A stretch of DNA of 64,000 nucleotides, taken from Delphinus delphis. Its lineage: Eukaryota; Chordata; Mammalia; Artiodactyla; Delphinidae. Positions 44,660 to 55,724 of the stretch are shown piece by piece; positions within the stretch are counted from its first letter, which is position 1, and each line of letters begins with the position of its first letter. The notes under the pieces are model-generated. The model did not search any database, was not told where the DNA came from, and saw only the letters and a list, made by a program, of their open reading frames with translations. The position numbers were made by a program, and so were the translations under genes. The DNA lies in contig NC_082689.1 of NCBI RefSeq assembly GCF_949987515.2, forward strand, positions 3,910,001 through 3,974,000, in the 5' to 3' direction.

Positions 44660-44800
44660 TGCAGGGGAAGGAGTGGGTGCTGGGCTCTGTGATTTACTAG
44701 TCCTGTGATCTTGGGTGCATCCCTTGATCTCTTTGAGCTTTCTTTCCCTCATTTGCAAAATGGGGTTAATAAATCTTACCTTGGAGGGTTGTCTTGGAGG
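44660..44800 (+). repeat. MIR SINE
   Basis: 'Gggctctgtgatttactagtcctgtgatcttgggtgcatcccttgatctctttgagc' then 'ccctcatttgcaaaatggggttaataaatcttacc' is the MIR core in sense orientation. Confidence 0.8.
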
Positions 44801-45124
44801 TAGAGTGAGGTGGTGCTCCTGGGAGACGTTTTATCTATAAGACTCCATCCCTCTCTTGGTTCAGAGGTAGCTCCAGCTCCTTCTCCAGCCAAACCACTCT
44901 CTCTTGTGTTTCCTTCCAAATGGGCTTTAAATATTGTGAGCCTGGGAATTATGAGGCAAATCAGAGTAATTAGGATCCCAGGTCTTAATAAGTGGTACCA
45001 TAGCTTTTTCACAAATTTGATGAATCCTATTCTTCCAAAAGTCTTAGGAAGAAATTGTTATAATTACTGTATCTAGATAATGAAACCATGTCACACAATT
45101 GAAAGCAGCAAAGCAAGGACCTAA
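44801..45124. other. Unique non-coding stretch
   Basis: I see nothing here that can be supported as a gene or element. Confidence 0.4.
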
Positions 45125-45285
45125 TAATCATAAGGTAACTATGATGACAATGATGCCACTGATGACAGTGATACTGATGTTGACGATGGTGCTGTTGGTG
45201 ACAAGTATGCTGATGTTGATGCTACTGATGACAATGACAATGATGCTGATGACGATTTTGATGTTGACAACATTCAGTGAAGCCT
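45125..45285 (+). repeat. GAT/GAC-rich degenerate trinucleotide repeat
   Basis: About 160 bases dominated by GATGAC, GATGTT and GATGCT units with 3- and 9-base periodicity. The open frame it gives on the plus strand (Met/Leu/Thr-rich) is a by-product. Confidence 0.85.
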
Positions 45286-45287
45286 TC

Positions 45288-45437
45288 CCTGCACCGACAC
45301 TCTGTCAAGTGTTCCAACCTATAGCTATTCATTTAACACTCACAACATCTTATGTGATGGGACCATAATTATCCCTATTTTACAGTTGAGGTCATCACAT
45401 TTCAGAGAGATCCAAGGTCAGAAAGCAAGTGCAGAGG
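45288..45437 (-). repeat. MIR SINE, antisense, interrupted by the large L1
   Basis: 'Ttcatttaacactcacaacatc' then 'attatccctattttacagttgaggtcatcacatttcagagagatccaaggtcagaaagcaagtgcagag' is a reversed MIR. After the L1 it appears to resume at 51251 with 'agagtcagggatggcttccagg', matching the next MIR block (cagagccgggattcgaacccagg). Confidence 0.75.
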
Positions 45438-46076
45438 GAGGACCTTCAAGATGGCAGAGGAGCAAGACATGGAGATCACCTTCCTCCCCACAGATACATC
45501 AAAAATACATCTACATGTGGAACAACTCCTACAGAACACCCACTGACTGCTGGCAGAAGACGACAGACTTCCTCAAAGCTGTGTAGCTGACAGGGTGTTG
45601 GTGCTCCAGCCAGGTGTCAGGCCTGAGCCTCTGAGGTGGGAGAGCTGAGTTCAGGACATTGGACCACCAGAGACCTCCTGGCCCCATGTAATATCAATCA
45701 GCAAGAGCTCTCCCAGAGATCTTCATCTCAATGTTAAGACCCAGCTCTACTCAATGACCAGCAAGCTCCAGTGCTGGACACCACATGCCAAACAACTAAC
45801 AAGACAGGAACACAACCCCAACCATTAGCAGAGAGGCTGCCTAAAAACATACTAAGTTCACAGACACCGCAAAACACACCACCAGACGCAGTCATGCCCA
45901 CCAGAAAGACAAGATCTAGCCTCATGTACCAGAACACAGGCACCAGTCCCCTCTACCAGGAAGCCTACATGACCCACTGAGCCAAACTTACCCACTGGAG
46001 CAGACACCAAAAGCAGTGGGAACTACAAACATGCAGCCTGCGTAAAGGAGACCCCAAACACAGTAAGTTAAGCAAA
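45438..46076 (+). promoter_or_regulatory. L1 5' UTR, internally deleted
   Basis: The first 130 bases and the last 470 or so look like normal L1 5' UTR. At about 45575-45590 the sequence jumps from the early 'ggcagaagacgacagacttcc' block to the late 'tgttggtgctccagccaggtgtcagg' block. At about 640 bases it lacks the GC-rich central part that I expect in full-length cetartiodactyl L1s. The L1 5' UTR normally holds the internal polymerase II promoter, so this copy may be promoter-deficient. Confidence 0.65.
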
Positions 46077-46969
46077 ATGAGAAGACAGAGAAATACACAG
46101 CAGATGAAGGAGCAAAGTAAAAACCCACCAGACCAAACAAATGAAGAGGAAATAGGCAGTCTACCTGAAAAAGAATTCAGAGTATTGATAGTAAAGATGA
46201 TCCAAAATCTTGGAAAAAGAATGGAGAAAATACAAGAAATGTTTAACAAGGACCTAGAAGAACTAAAGAAAAAATGAACAATGATGAACAACACAAGAAA
46301 TGAAATTAAAAATTCTCTAGAAGGAATCAATAGCAGAATAACTGAGGCAGAAGAATGGATAAGTGACCTGGAAAATAAAATAGTAGAAATAAGTACTGCA
46401 GAGGAGAATAAAGAAAAAGAAATAAAAAGAATTGAGGAGAGTCTCAGAGACCTCTGGGACAACATTAAATGCACCAACATTCAAATTATAGGGGTCCTAG
46501 AAGAAGAAGAGAAAAACGAAGGGACTGAGAAAATATTTGAAGAGATTATAGTTGAAAACTTCCCTAATATGGGAAAGGAAATAGTCAATCAAGTCCAGGA
46601 AGCACAGAGAGTCCCATACAGGATAAATCCAAGGAGAAACATGCCAAGACATATATTAATCAAACTATTGAAAATTAAATACAAAGAAAAACTATTGAAA
46701 GCAGCAAGGGTAAAGCATCAAATAACATACCAGGAAATCCCCATAAGATTAACAGCTGATCTTTCAGCAGAAACTCTGCAAGCCAGAAGGCAGTGCAGGA
46801 CATATTTAAAGTGATGAAAGGGAAAAATGTACAAACAAGATTCCTCTACCCAGCAAGGATCTCATTCAGATTCAATGGAGAAATCAAAAGCTTTACAGAC
46901 AAGCAAAAGCTAAGAGAATTCAGCACCACCAAACCAGCTTTACAACACATGCTAAAGGAACTTCTCTAG
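46077..46969 (+). pseudogene. L1 ORF1 (RNA-binding chaperone) pseudogene
   Basis: It starts MRRQRNTQQMKEQ and has the expected coiled-coil segment (NSRITEAEEWISDLENKIVE) and the RRM and C-terminal region (EEIIVENFPNMGKEIVNQVQ; RVPYRINPRRNMPRHILIKL). Two lesions kill it: an in-frame TGA at 46275-46277 and a one-base loss around 46790-46797 that shifts the frame and ends it at 46814. The original stop (TAG, 46967-46969) lies one base out of frame with the start, confirming a single net -1 shift. In an intact L1 this protein forms trimers that coat L1 RNA. Confidence 0.95.
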
Positions 46970-47027
46970 GCAGGAAACACAAGAGAAGGAAAAGACCTAC
47001 AATAACAAACGCAAAACAATTAAGAAA

Positions 47028-50000
47028 ATGGTAATAGGAATATACATATTGATAATTACCTTAGATGTAAATGGATTCAATGCTCCAACCAAAAGACATA
47101 GACTGGCTGAATGGATACAGAAACAAGACCCGTACATATGCTGTCTACAAGAGGCCCACTTCAGACCTAGGGACACATACAGACTGAAAGTGAGGGGATA
47201 GAAAAAGATATGCCATGCAAATGGAAACCAGAAGAAAGCTGGAGTAGCAATTCTCATATCAGACAAAATAGACTTTAAAATAAAGACTATTACAAGAGAC
47301 AAAGAAGTACACTGCATAGTGATCAACGGATCAATCTAAGAAGAAGATATAACAATTGTAAATATTTATGCACCCAACATAGGAGCACTTCAATGCATAA
47401 GGCAAATGCTAACAGGGATAAAAAGGGAAATCGACAGTAACACAATCATAGTAGGGAACTCTAACTCCCCACTTTCACCAATGGACAGGTCATCCAAAAT
47501 GAAAATAAACAAGGAAACACAAGCTTTAAAGGATACATTAAACAAGATGGACTTAATTGATATTTATAGGACATTCCATCCAAAAACAACAGAACACACT
47601 TTTTTCTCAAGTGCTCATGGAACATTCTCCAGGATAGATCATATAGTAGATCACAATTCAAACCTTGGTAAATTTAAGAAAATTGAAATTGTATGAAGTA
47701 TCTTTTCCGACCATAATGCTATGAGACTAGATATCAATTACAGGAAAAAAAAACTGTAAAAAGTACAAACACATGGAAGCTAAATATGCCACTAAATAAC
47801 CAAGAGATCACTGAAGAAATCAAAGAGGAAATCAAAAAATACCTGGAAACAAATGACAGTAAAAACACGATGACCCAAAACCTATGGGATGCAGCAAAAG
47901 CAGTTCTAAGAGGGAAGTTTATAGCAATACAATCCTACCTCAAGAAATAAGAAAAATCTCAAATTAACAACCTAATCTTACACCTAAAGCAATCAGAGAA
48001 AGAAGAACAAAAAACCCTCAAAGTTAGCAGAAGGAAAGAAATCATAAAGAACAGATCAGAAATAAATAAATGAAATAAATGAAAAAGAAATGAAGGAAAC
48101 AATAGCAAAGATCAATAAAACTAAAAGCTGGTTCTTTGAGAAGATAAAGAAAATTAATAAACCATAACCAGACTCACCAAGAAAAAAAGGGAGAAGACTC
48201 AAATCAATAGAATTAGAAATGAAAAGGGGGAAATAACAACTGACACTGCAGAAATACAAGGGATCATGAGAGACTACTACAAGCAACTATATGCCAATAA
48301 AATGGACAACCTGGAAGAAATGGACAAATTCTTAGAAAAGCACAACCTTCTGAGACTGAACCAGGAAGAAATAGAAAATATAAACAGACCAATCACAAGC
48401 ACTGAAATTGAAAGTGTGATTAAAAATCTTCCAACAAACAAAAGCCCAGGACCAGACGGCTTCACAGGCAAATTCGGTCAAACATTTAGAGAAGAGCTAA
48501 CACCTATCCTCCTCAAACTCTTCCAAAATATAGCAGAGGGAGGAACACTCCCAAACTCATTCTACAAGGCCACCTTCACCCTGATACCAAAACCAGACAA
48601 AATGTCATACAAAAAGAAAACTACAGGTGAATATCACTGATGAACATAGATGCAAAAATCCTCAACAAAATACTAGCAAACAGAATCCAACAGTACATTA
48701 AAAGGATCATACAACATGATCAAGTGGGGTTTAACCCAGGACTGCAAGGACTTTTCAATATATGCAAATCAATCAATGTGATACATCATATTAGCAAACT
48801 GAATGTTGAAAGCCATATGATCATCTCAATAGATGCAGAGAAAGCTTTTGACAAAATTCAACGCCCATTTATGATAAAAACCCTGCAGAAAGTAGGCATA
48901 GAGGGAACTTTCCTCAACATGATAAAGGCCATATATGACAAACCCACAGCCAACATCGTCCTCAATGGTGAAAAACTGAAAGCTTTTCCACTAAGATCAG
49001 GAACAAGACAAGGTTGCCCACTCTCACCACTCTTATTCAACATAGTTTTGGAAGTTTTAGCCACAGCAGAGAAGAAAAGGAAATAAAAGGAATCCAAATC
49101 GGAAAAGAAGAAGTAAAGCTGCCACTGTTTGCAGATGACATGATACTATACATAGAGAATCCTAAAGTTGCTACCAGAAAACTACTAGAGCTAATCAATG
49201 AATTTGGCAAAGTAGCAGGATACAAAATTAATGCACAGAAATCTCTGGCATTCCTATACACTAATGATGAAAAATCTGAAAGTGAAATCAAGAAAACACT
49301 CCCATTTACCATTGCAACAAAAGGAATAAAATATCTAGGAATAAACCTACCTAAGGAGACAAAAGACCTGTATGCAGAAAATGATAAGACACTGATGAAA
49401 GAAATTAAAGATGATACAAATAGATGGAGAGATATACCATATTCTTGGATTGGAGAGACAACATTGTGAAAATGACTCTACTACCCAAAGCAATCTACAG
49501 ATTCAATGCAATCCCTATCAAACTACCACTGGCATTTTTCACAGAACTAGAACAAAACATTTCACAATTTGCAAGGAAACACAAAAGACCCCAAATAGCC
49601 AAAGCAACCTTGAGAACGAAAAATGGAGCTGGAGGAATCAGGCTCCCTGACTTCAGGTTATATTACAAAGCTACAGTCATCAAGACAGTATGGTCCTGGC
49701 ACAAAAACAGAAATATAGATCAATGGAATGGGATAGAAAGCCCAGAGATAAACCCATGCATGTATGGTCACCTTATCTTTGACAAAGGAGGCAGGAATGT
49801 ACAGTGGAGAAATGATAGCCTCTTCAATAAGTGGTGCTGGGAAAACTGGACAGGTACATGTAAAAGTATGAGATTAGATCACTTCCTAACACCATACACA
49901 AAAATAAGCTCAAAATAGATTAAAGACCTAAAGCTTAGGCCAGAAACTATCAAACTCTTGGAGAAAAACATAGGCAGAACACTCTATGACATAAGTCACA

Positions 50001-50846
50001 GCAAGATCTTTTTTAACCTCCTAGAGAAATGGAAAGAAAAACAAAAATAAATAAATCGGACCTAATTAAACTTAAAAGCTTTTGCACAGCAAAGGAAACC
50101 ATAAACAAGACCAGAAGACAACCCTCAAAATGGGAGAAAATATTTGCAAATGAAGCAACTGACAAAGGATGAATCTCCAAAATTTATAAGCAGCTCATGC
50201 AGCTCTATAACAAAAAGCAAACAACCCAATCCAAAAATGGGCAGAAGACCTAAATAGACATTTCTCCAAAGAAGATATACAGACTGCCAACAAACACATG
50301 AAAGAATGCTCAACATCATTAATCATTAGAGAAATGCAAATCAAAACTACAATGAGATATCATCTCATACCAGTCAGAATGGCCATCATCAAAAAATCTA
50401 GAAACAATAAATGCTGGAGAGGGTGTGGAGAAAAGGGGACACTCTTGCACTGCTGGTGGGAATGTGAATTGGTACAGCCACTATGGAGAACAGTATGGAG
50501 GTTCCTTAAAAAACTACAAATAGAACTACCATATGACCCAGCAATCCCACTACTGGGCATATACCCTGAGAAAACCATAATTCAAAAAGAGTCATGTACC
50601 AAAATGTTTATTGCAGCTCTATTTACAATAGCCCAGAGATGGAAACAACCTAAGTGTCCATCATCAGATGAATGGATAAAGAAGATGTGGCACATATATA
50701 CAATGGAATATTACTCAGCTATAAAAAGAAACAAAATTGAGCTATTTGTAATGAGGTGGATGGACCTAGAGTCTGTCATACAGAGTGAAGTAAGTCAGAA
50801 AGAGAAAGACAAATACCATATGCTAACACATATATATGGAATTTAA
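47028..50846 (+). pseudogene. L1 ORF2 (endonuclease/reverse transcriptase) pseudogene
   Basis: Total span (1272 codons plus stop) equals a normal L1 ORF2, but open pieces lie in all three frames. Stops in the original frame include TAG at 47199, TAA at 47337 and TGA at 47694. The apurinic-like endonuclease keeps the SRIDHI motif but has GNSN where GDFN is usual, losing the catalytic Asp. The reverse transcriptase retains '[10 protein letters not shown]' near 48832 and the FADD core at 49128-49139. The C-terminal Cys-rich motif CX3CX7HX4C-like ([18 protein letters not shown]) is intact at 50412-50465. Frameshifts fall between 48200 and 50290 (near 48640, 49075 and 49440 among others). Confidence 0.97.
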
Positions 50847-51250
50847 GAAAAAAAAATGTCATCAAGAACCTAGGGGTAAGACAGGAATAAAGACAGAGAC
50901 CTACTAGAGAATGGACTTGAGGATATGGGGAGGGGGAAGGGTAAGCTGTGACAAAGCGAGAGAGAGGCATGGACATATATACACTACCAAACGTAAGGTA
51001 GATAGCTAGTGGGAAGCAGCTGCATAGCACAGGGAGATCAGCTCGGTGCTTTGTGACCGCCAGGAGGGGTGGAATAGGGAGGGTGAGAGGGAGGGAGACG
51101 CAAGAGGGAAGAGATATGGGAACATATGTATCTGTATAACTGATTCACTTTGTTATAAAGCAGAAATTAACACACCATTGTAAAGCAATTATACTCCAAT
51201 AAAGATGTAAAAAAAAAAAAAATAGAATACTGAGACTTAAAAAAAAAAAA
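50847..51250 (+). terminator. L1 3' UTR, polyadenylation signal and double A tail
   Basis: The 3' UTR includes the G-rich tract near 50930-50940 and 51060-51115. AATAAA at 51198-51203 precedes a first A run (51209-51222). A 16-base segment TAGAATACTGAGACTT (51223-51238) and a second A run (51239-51250) follow. Confidence 0.85.
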
Positions 51251-51290
51251 TAGAGTCAGGGATGGCTTCCAGGTTAAGCTTTAGTCAAAT

Positions 51291-51924
51291 GATGCCTTCT
51301 TTTAAAAAATTCACCATTGGTAGGCAATGTTTCTAAGAATCTACTTCCCTTTATTGAGCAATTCTTGCCATCTACCATCCTGGATCTTTAGCAGAGGGTG
51401 AGTTGATAATCTGTTTCCTAAAAGCAATCTTGTTATGTGGCTGTGTGGTGGAGATAAGAATAACTTCTAATACTTGAACAGAATCCTGTAATTCGGAGGG
51501 AATTTCCTTCTATCTTATCTCACATAATTTCTACAGATATCCCATGAAATAGTGGGCTAGAGATTCTTGTTGCTGTTTATATTTGATAACTCTGAGGCTC
51601 AGGATAAGCAACTCATTTGGAAGCTGTGTATTTTGATCCTGGCCCAATGCTCCTCTGATCTTAGAAGCCTTGGTGCCCACCACCTTCTCACTGATGCTGC
51701 TTTTTCTTTAGAGCTGTCATCTCCCTTCTGATGGAGGTACCCACTTTCAAGGTAACAGATACTGCAATTCTTCATGGGTATGGGTGGGTTTGTGATTTTC
51801 TTCTTCAGTGTAATCCTTTCAGAGATTCTCAATACTACAAGGAGTCAGATCTTTGTTTATTTTTCTTCCTGCGCATAAAAGGAGGGATTATATCATGTTC
51901 ATTGGCTGAAAAATCCAATACTTT
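51291..51924. other. Unique non-coding stretch
   Basis: Beyond the short MIR continuation (51251-51290), no gene or repeat is recognised. Confidence 0.4.
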
Positions 51925-52039
51925 GAAAAATGCCAATCCTACTTAAAGTAATCTATAGGTTCAATAAAACCCCAACCAAAACCACTGGGGTTTGTTTTGT
52001 GGCATTGGACAAGTTGGCTCTAAAAATGTGGAAATTCAA

Positions 52040-52616
52040 TTCATTACACCACCTATATGTGTTAATATACGATATTTGTTTTTCTCTTTCTGACTTACTC
52101 ACTCTGTGTGACAGTCTCTAGATCCATCCACATCTCTACAAATGGCCCAGTTTCATTCCTTTCTATGGCTGAGTAATATTCCATTGTATATATGTACCAC
52201 ATCTTTATCCATTCGTCTGTCGATGGACACTTAGGTTGCTTCCATGTCCTGTCTATTGTAAATAGTGCTGCAATGAACATTGGGGTGCATGTGTCTTTTG
52301 CAATTAAGATTTTCTCAGGGTATATGCCCAGTAGTGGGATTGCTGGGTCATATGGTAATTCTATTTTTAATTTTTGAGGAACCTCCATACTGTTCTCCGT
52401 AGTGGCAGTATCGATTTACATTCTCACCAACAGTGCAAGAGGGTTCCCTTTTCTCCACACCCTCTCCAGCATTTGTTGCTTGTAGATTTTCTGATGATGC
52501 CCATTCTAACTGGTGATGAATTGGGAGATTGGGATTGACATATATACACTAATATGTATAAAATGGATAACTAATAAGAACCTGCTGTATAAAAAAAATA
52601 AATAAAATAAAATTTA
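52040..52616. mobile_element. Twin-primed (5'-inverted) L1 insertion
   Basis: The left part (52040 to about 52515) is the reversed ORF2 C-terminal region. The right part (about 52516-52590) is sense 3' UTR ('gaattgggagattgggattgacatatatacac', 'aagaacctgctgtat') followed by an A-rich tail. The 18-mer AAAAATGTGGAAATTCAA flanks the whole unit perfectly at 52022-52039 and 52617-52634. One duplication enclosing oppositely oriented parts is the signature of twin priming during L1 reverse transcription. Confidence 0.93.
52095..52388 (-). pseudogene. L1 ORF2 C-terminal fragment in the inverted segment
   Basis: The minus strand encodes '[19 protein letters not shown]' and '[20 protein letters not shown]', the L1 ORF2 C-terminus, in one frame. 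It is non-functional by truncation. Its openness suggests a fairly young copy. Confidence 0.9.
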
Positions 52617-52840
52617 AAAAATGTGGAAATTCAAAGGGCCAAGATAGCCAAGACAATCATAAAGAAGAACAAAATGATTCAACCTACACTACCAGATATC
52701 AGGACCTATTACAAAGCTATACTAATGAAGAGAAGGCAGTATTTCTGAGAATACATAAATAGACCAGTGTAACAGAATGGAGAATCCAGAAACAGACTTA
52801 TACATACGTTATCTCAGTTTATGCAGTATATAAAGGATGG

Positions 52841-52949
52841 TGTTACGGGCAATATTGTGTCCTGCCCAAATTCTTATGTTGAAGCCCTAGCCCTCAATGT
52901 GACTATTTGGAGATGGGGCCTTTAGGGAAGTAATTAAGGTTACATGAGG
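52841..52949 (+). mobile_element. MaLR LTR 5' fragment
   Basis: TGTTACGGGCAATATTGTGT followed by 'cccaaattcttatgttgaagccctagccc' and 'gtaattaaggttacatgagg' matches the first third of the LTR family seen at 1-350. It is truncated at its 3' side and lies within the older L1. Confidence 0.75.
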
Positions 52950-53519
52950 TTGCAATGAACATGTAAACTCTTACAATCATTTTGGAAAACTGTTTGCATT
53001 ATCTACTAAAAACACATACCTTATGATTTAGTAATTCTGTTCCTAAGTGTATACCCGAAAATAATATGTAAATATATTCTTCAAGGGACATGTTTGAGAA
53101 TATTCGTAGCAACACTATTTGTACAAGTCTCAACCTGGAAACTCTCCAAATGCCCATTAATAGTAGAACAGATAAATAAAATGTGAAGTCATACAATGGA
53201 CTATGAAGTGAGAATGAGCAAACCACACAATCATAGGGATGAATGCACAAACATAATGTTGAACAAAAGAAACCATTGATGGGAGCCATGAGTTCCAAAA
53301 ATATATATCAGATGTCAGGAGAGTGGTTGTCCTGGGTGGTGAATGCCTGGGAACAGGCGTAAGTGGGCCTTCTGAATGTTTTGGTTCTAGATCTGAATGC
53401 TGAGTGCATTCAGTTTGGGAAAAACTGTGTATTATATTTTTTATGCATTTCTATGTGTTTATAGTATTTCAATAAAAAGTTAAAAAATTATTAAGGTGCT
53501 AACTGACTTCATATTGATT

Positions 53520-53880
53520 AGCTTGGCTGCATTTGGTCACTCTTTATGGTGAACTGTTAATTGTGGTCCCCAAAGAACAATGTCTCCTGACTCAGTTCTT
53601 ATGTAGTCCCCTCCACGTTGCCTCTGGACTTGGCCGTGTGACTGGCTTCCACTCGTGGAACACCAGCCAGCAGGATGTAAGTGGAAGCTTGATGAGCACT
53701 TGCCCGTTGAGGTTGTCCTCGTGCCACGCTCGTCCTGGGACCCTAGCTGTCATGTTGTGAGGTAGCACAGTCAGCCACCTGACGGTATACTTGTGGACTT
53801 TCCTCCTGTGTCCCAGAGGCCAACCTGTACAGTTGACGAAATGAGCTAATGCACAAAAGGTGGACGCTCCGTACAAGGTT
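53520..53880 (+). repeat. Unassigned ancient LTR-like repeat
   Basis: Wording such as 'tagtcccctccacgttgcctctggacttggccgtgtgactggcttcc' and 'ggaagcttgatgagcacttgcccgttgaggttgtcctcgtgcc' recurs in mammalian genomes in a MaLR/ERVL-type repeat, but I cannot name the family. No coding potential. Confidence 0.5.
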
Positions 53881-54929
53881 GACCAGAAGGATTCTGTCTC
53901 CTATCTGCTAGTTCATACATTTCTTCTAACTTCTGCTCCAAATTCACCTTTTCTAGGGAGCCTACTTGGTACTGCCTGTCCCAGCTGTACCAGTCCACAC
54001 AGTCTGAGTCAACATAGGAAGGTTCAGTTTACCCTCTGTGGTTCTGCAATATTTTAACTATAAGTCATTGCATCTCTATGGCGCTAAGAAGCTCCCTCGC
54101 ACTCTCTCTCATCTGGGTTTCACCACAGTGCTATGAACTGGGAAGAGTACACGCTGTCATTAACATTTTAAAAGGAGAAGATTGATGAACAGAGAAGCTG
54201 GCTGCCTTCCCTGGATCACCCTTTAAGGGGAGCCAGGATCCAGAGCTGGCCTCCCCTTCTGGCCAAGCATCCTTCAGCAAGGAGTCGGTACCTCCTCTGC
54301 TTGGCATCTCCCCTCCACCACTTCCTGTTCCTGCACCCACCAGGACATTCCACGGTGCTCTCAGCAGTGTTGAACCAGGACTTGGTGCAATAAATCTTAG
54401 CTTTTATTGAGTAGTCTTATCCTCAGCGGGCTCTGCTACCTGACAAGTAGGGCACTCCTCTGAGAGTCAGAGGGATGGGCTGTCTCCGCAAGAGTTAATG
54501 AGGTGGTGTCATCCATCTTGCATGGTCTCACCCCATCGTCATTTACTAAACCTGCCCACTCTTGTTCCTGCTGCTGGACCGCACTTATCGAGCAGTTATT
54601 CTGCAAAATTGTGGTGCAGAGATGAAGGCCTGCTTTCTCCACTGTGGTCTCTTCTTGTTATGGGGATTAAGACAGATAACAAAATAATGCTGGGTTGGGG
54701 GCCGTGGATGGGCACACACAGGGTGGCATGCAAACCCACAGGTGGGTCACTAAAGCTTCCCTGAGGAGAAGCTGGGCTGACTTAGTGATGACATCCACCT
54801 TCATCTTACCGTCTGAGGAGACCTCAAGGAGAGGGAAGCACAGATACGTGTAGCAGACTCTGCAGAAACTGTTGCTTTCACCTGCTTTTCCATTCCCACT
54901 GAGATGGTCCAGGTCCAAGGACCATAACC
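53881..54929. other. Unique non-coding stretch
   Basis: No gene or clear repeat is seen. Short frames near 54131-54764 are not protein-like. Confidence 0.4.
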
Positions 54930-55430
54930 TCTGCCTCAGCCCTCCAGTCTCCTTTACATCCTGAGCACAGCTGCCAGACTGACCTCTAGAGCGTAGCTTT
55001 GTCCTCCGCGGTCTGCCTTGGCTCCCTATTGCCTGCAGCCGTGTTTATTTACTTTCTTCTCCCTGCAAAATTACACTTGGCATCACAGTGTCTTGGCCAC
55101 CGAAAGCCCCCAGGGGAGCTGGAGTAGCTGACATGGATTGATTTCTTTGATCAGGCTTTAGCCTCAATACAACGTCTTCAGGAACACCCTCACTGGGGTC
55201 ATAGCCTGGACCCACCCCATCCATGCACTGCCTCTTTCCATAACACCCATCCTAATATTAACACATGTAAGTGTGGACTAAGTGTGAACTGATGTTTTAA
55301 GGGGCCGTTTCCCACACCAGCCTGGAAACTATGAAGAAGGTGGCAGTGTCTGTCCAGTTCCCCATCGCAGCTGCACTTCGCAGAGCTTGGCACATGCGTG
55401 GGGTTTCATAACTAGTAACTGCTTGGCTAC
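54930..55430 (+). repeat. L2 LINE 3' region
   Basis: 'Gagcacagctgccagactgacctctagagcg' then 'gtctgccttggctccctattgcctgcagcc' is the end of the L2 ORF. 'Caacgtcttcaggaacaccctcactgggg' and 'cgcagagcttggcacatgcgtgggg' fit the following 3' UTR. Diverged. Confidence 0.6.
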
Positions 55431-55724
55431 TGGTTCCAAGGCCACTTGCGGCATTTGGTGTCTCCATCCGGGACATTCTCAGACTCCCCTGTAACAGATT
55501 TTAGGCTAAAAGCTAAAGGAAATGCAAATAGGCTTGAAACTTAGTCTAGGACCCCAGGAGCCTTCAAGTTAGTGGTGGAGACAGACATTGTTACAAAGGG
55601 CTCCACGTGTGGCTCCTGTGAGCTGTCATCTCATGTCAGGAAGTCTCTCCAGTACCATCCGCCGTTCGACATCTACTTCTGCTGCATTTTTCCGAAAGGT
55701 TCTGAGATGAGGTTGTGGAAGCTA

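Larger units (their letters stand above)
45438..51250 (+). mobile_element. Near full-length L1 (LINE-1), inactive
   Basis: This 5.8-kb element runs from the L1 5' end (GAGGACCTTCAAGATGGCAG) through a shortened 5' UTR, ORF1 (46077-46969), a 58-base spacer, ORF2 (47028-50846), and a 3' UTR with AATAAA at 51198-51203 and poly-A. Both frames carry multiple disabling changes, so it cannot retrotranspose. The sequence otherwise stays close to what is expected for a cetartiodactyl L1, suggesting moderate age. It sits inside a MIR. Any target duplication is very short (possibly AGAG) or lost. Confidence 0.97.
51925..53495 (+). mobile_element. Older L1, interrupted twice
   Basis: The sense ORF2 reads 'YRFNKTPTKTTGVCFVALDK' style residues before 52022 and continues after 52635 with 'gccaagatagccaagacaatcataaagaagaac' and 'ctacactaccagatatcagg'. 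After a MaLR fragment, C-terminal and 3'-UTR sequence runs to an AATAAA-like end near 53475. It is more diverged than the cetacean L1s and has no intact frame. It hosts the twin-primed L1 and a 109-base LTR piece. Confidence 0.75.

Noticed and set aside
45099..45368. Membrane-like Met/Leu/Thr-rich small protein
   Set aside because: It arises from the GAT-rich trinucleotide repeat, not from selection for protein.
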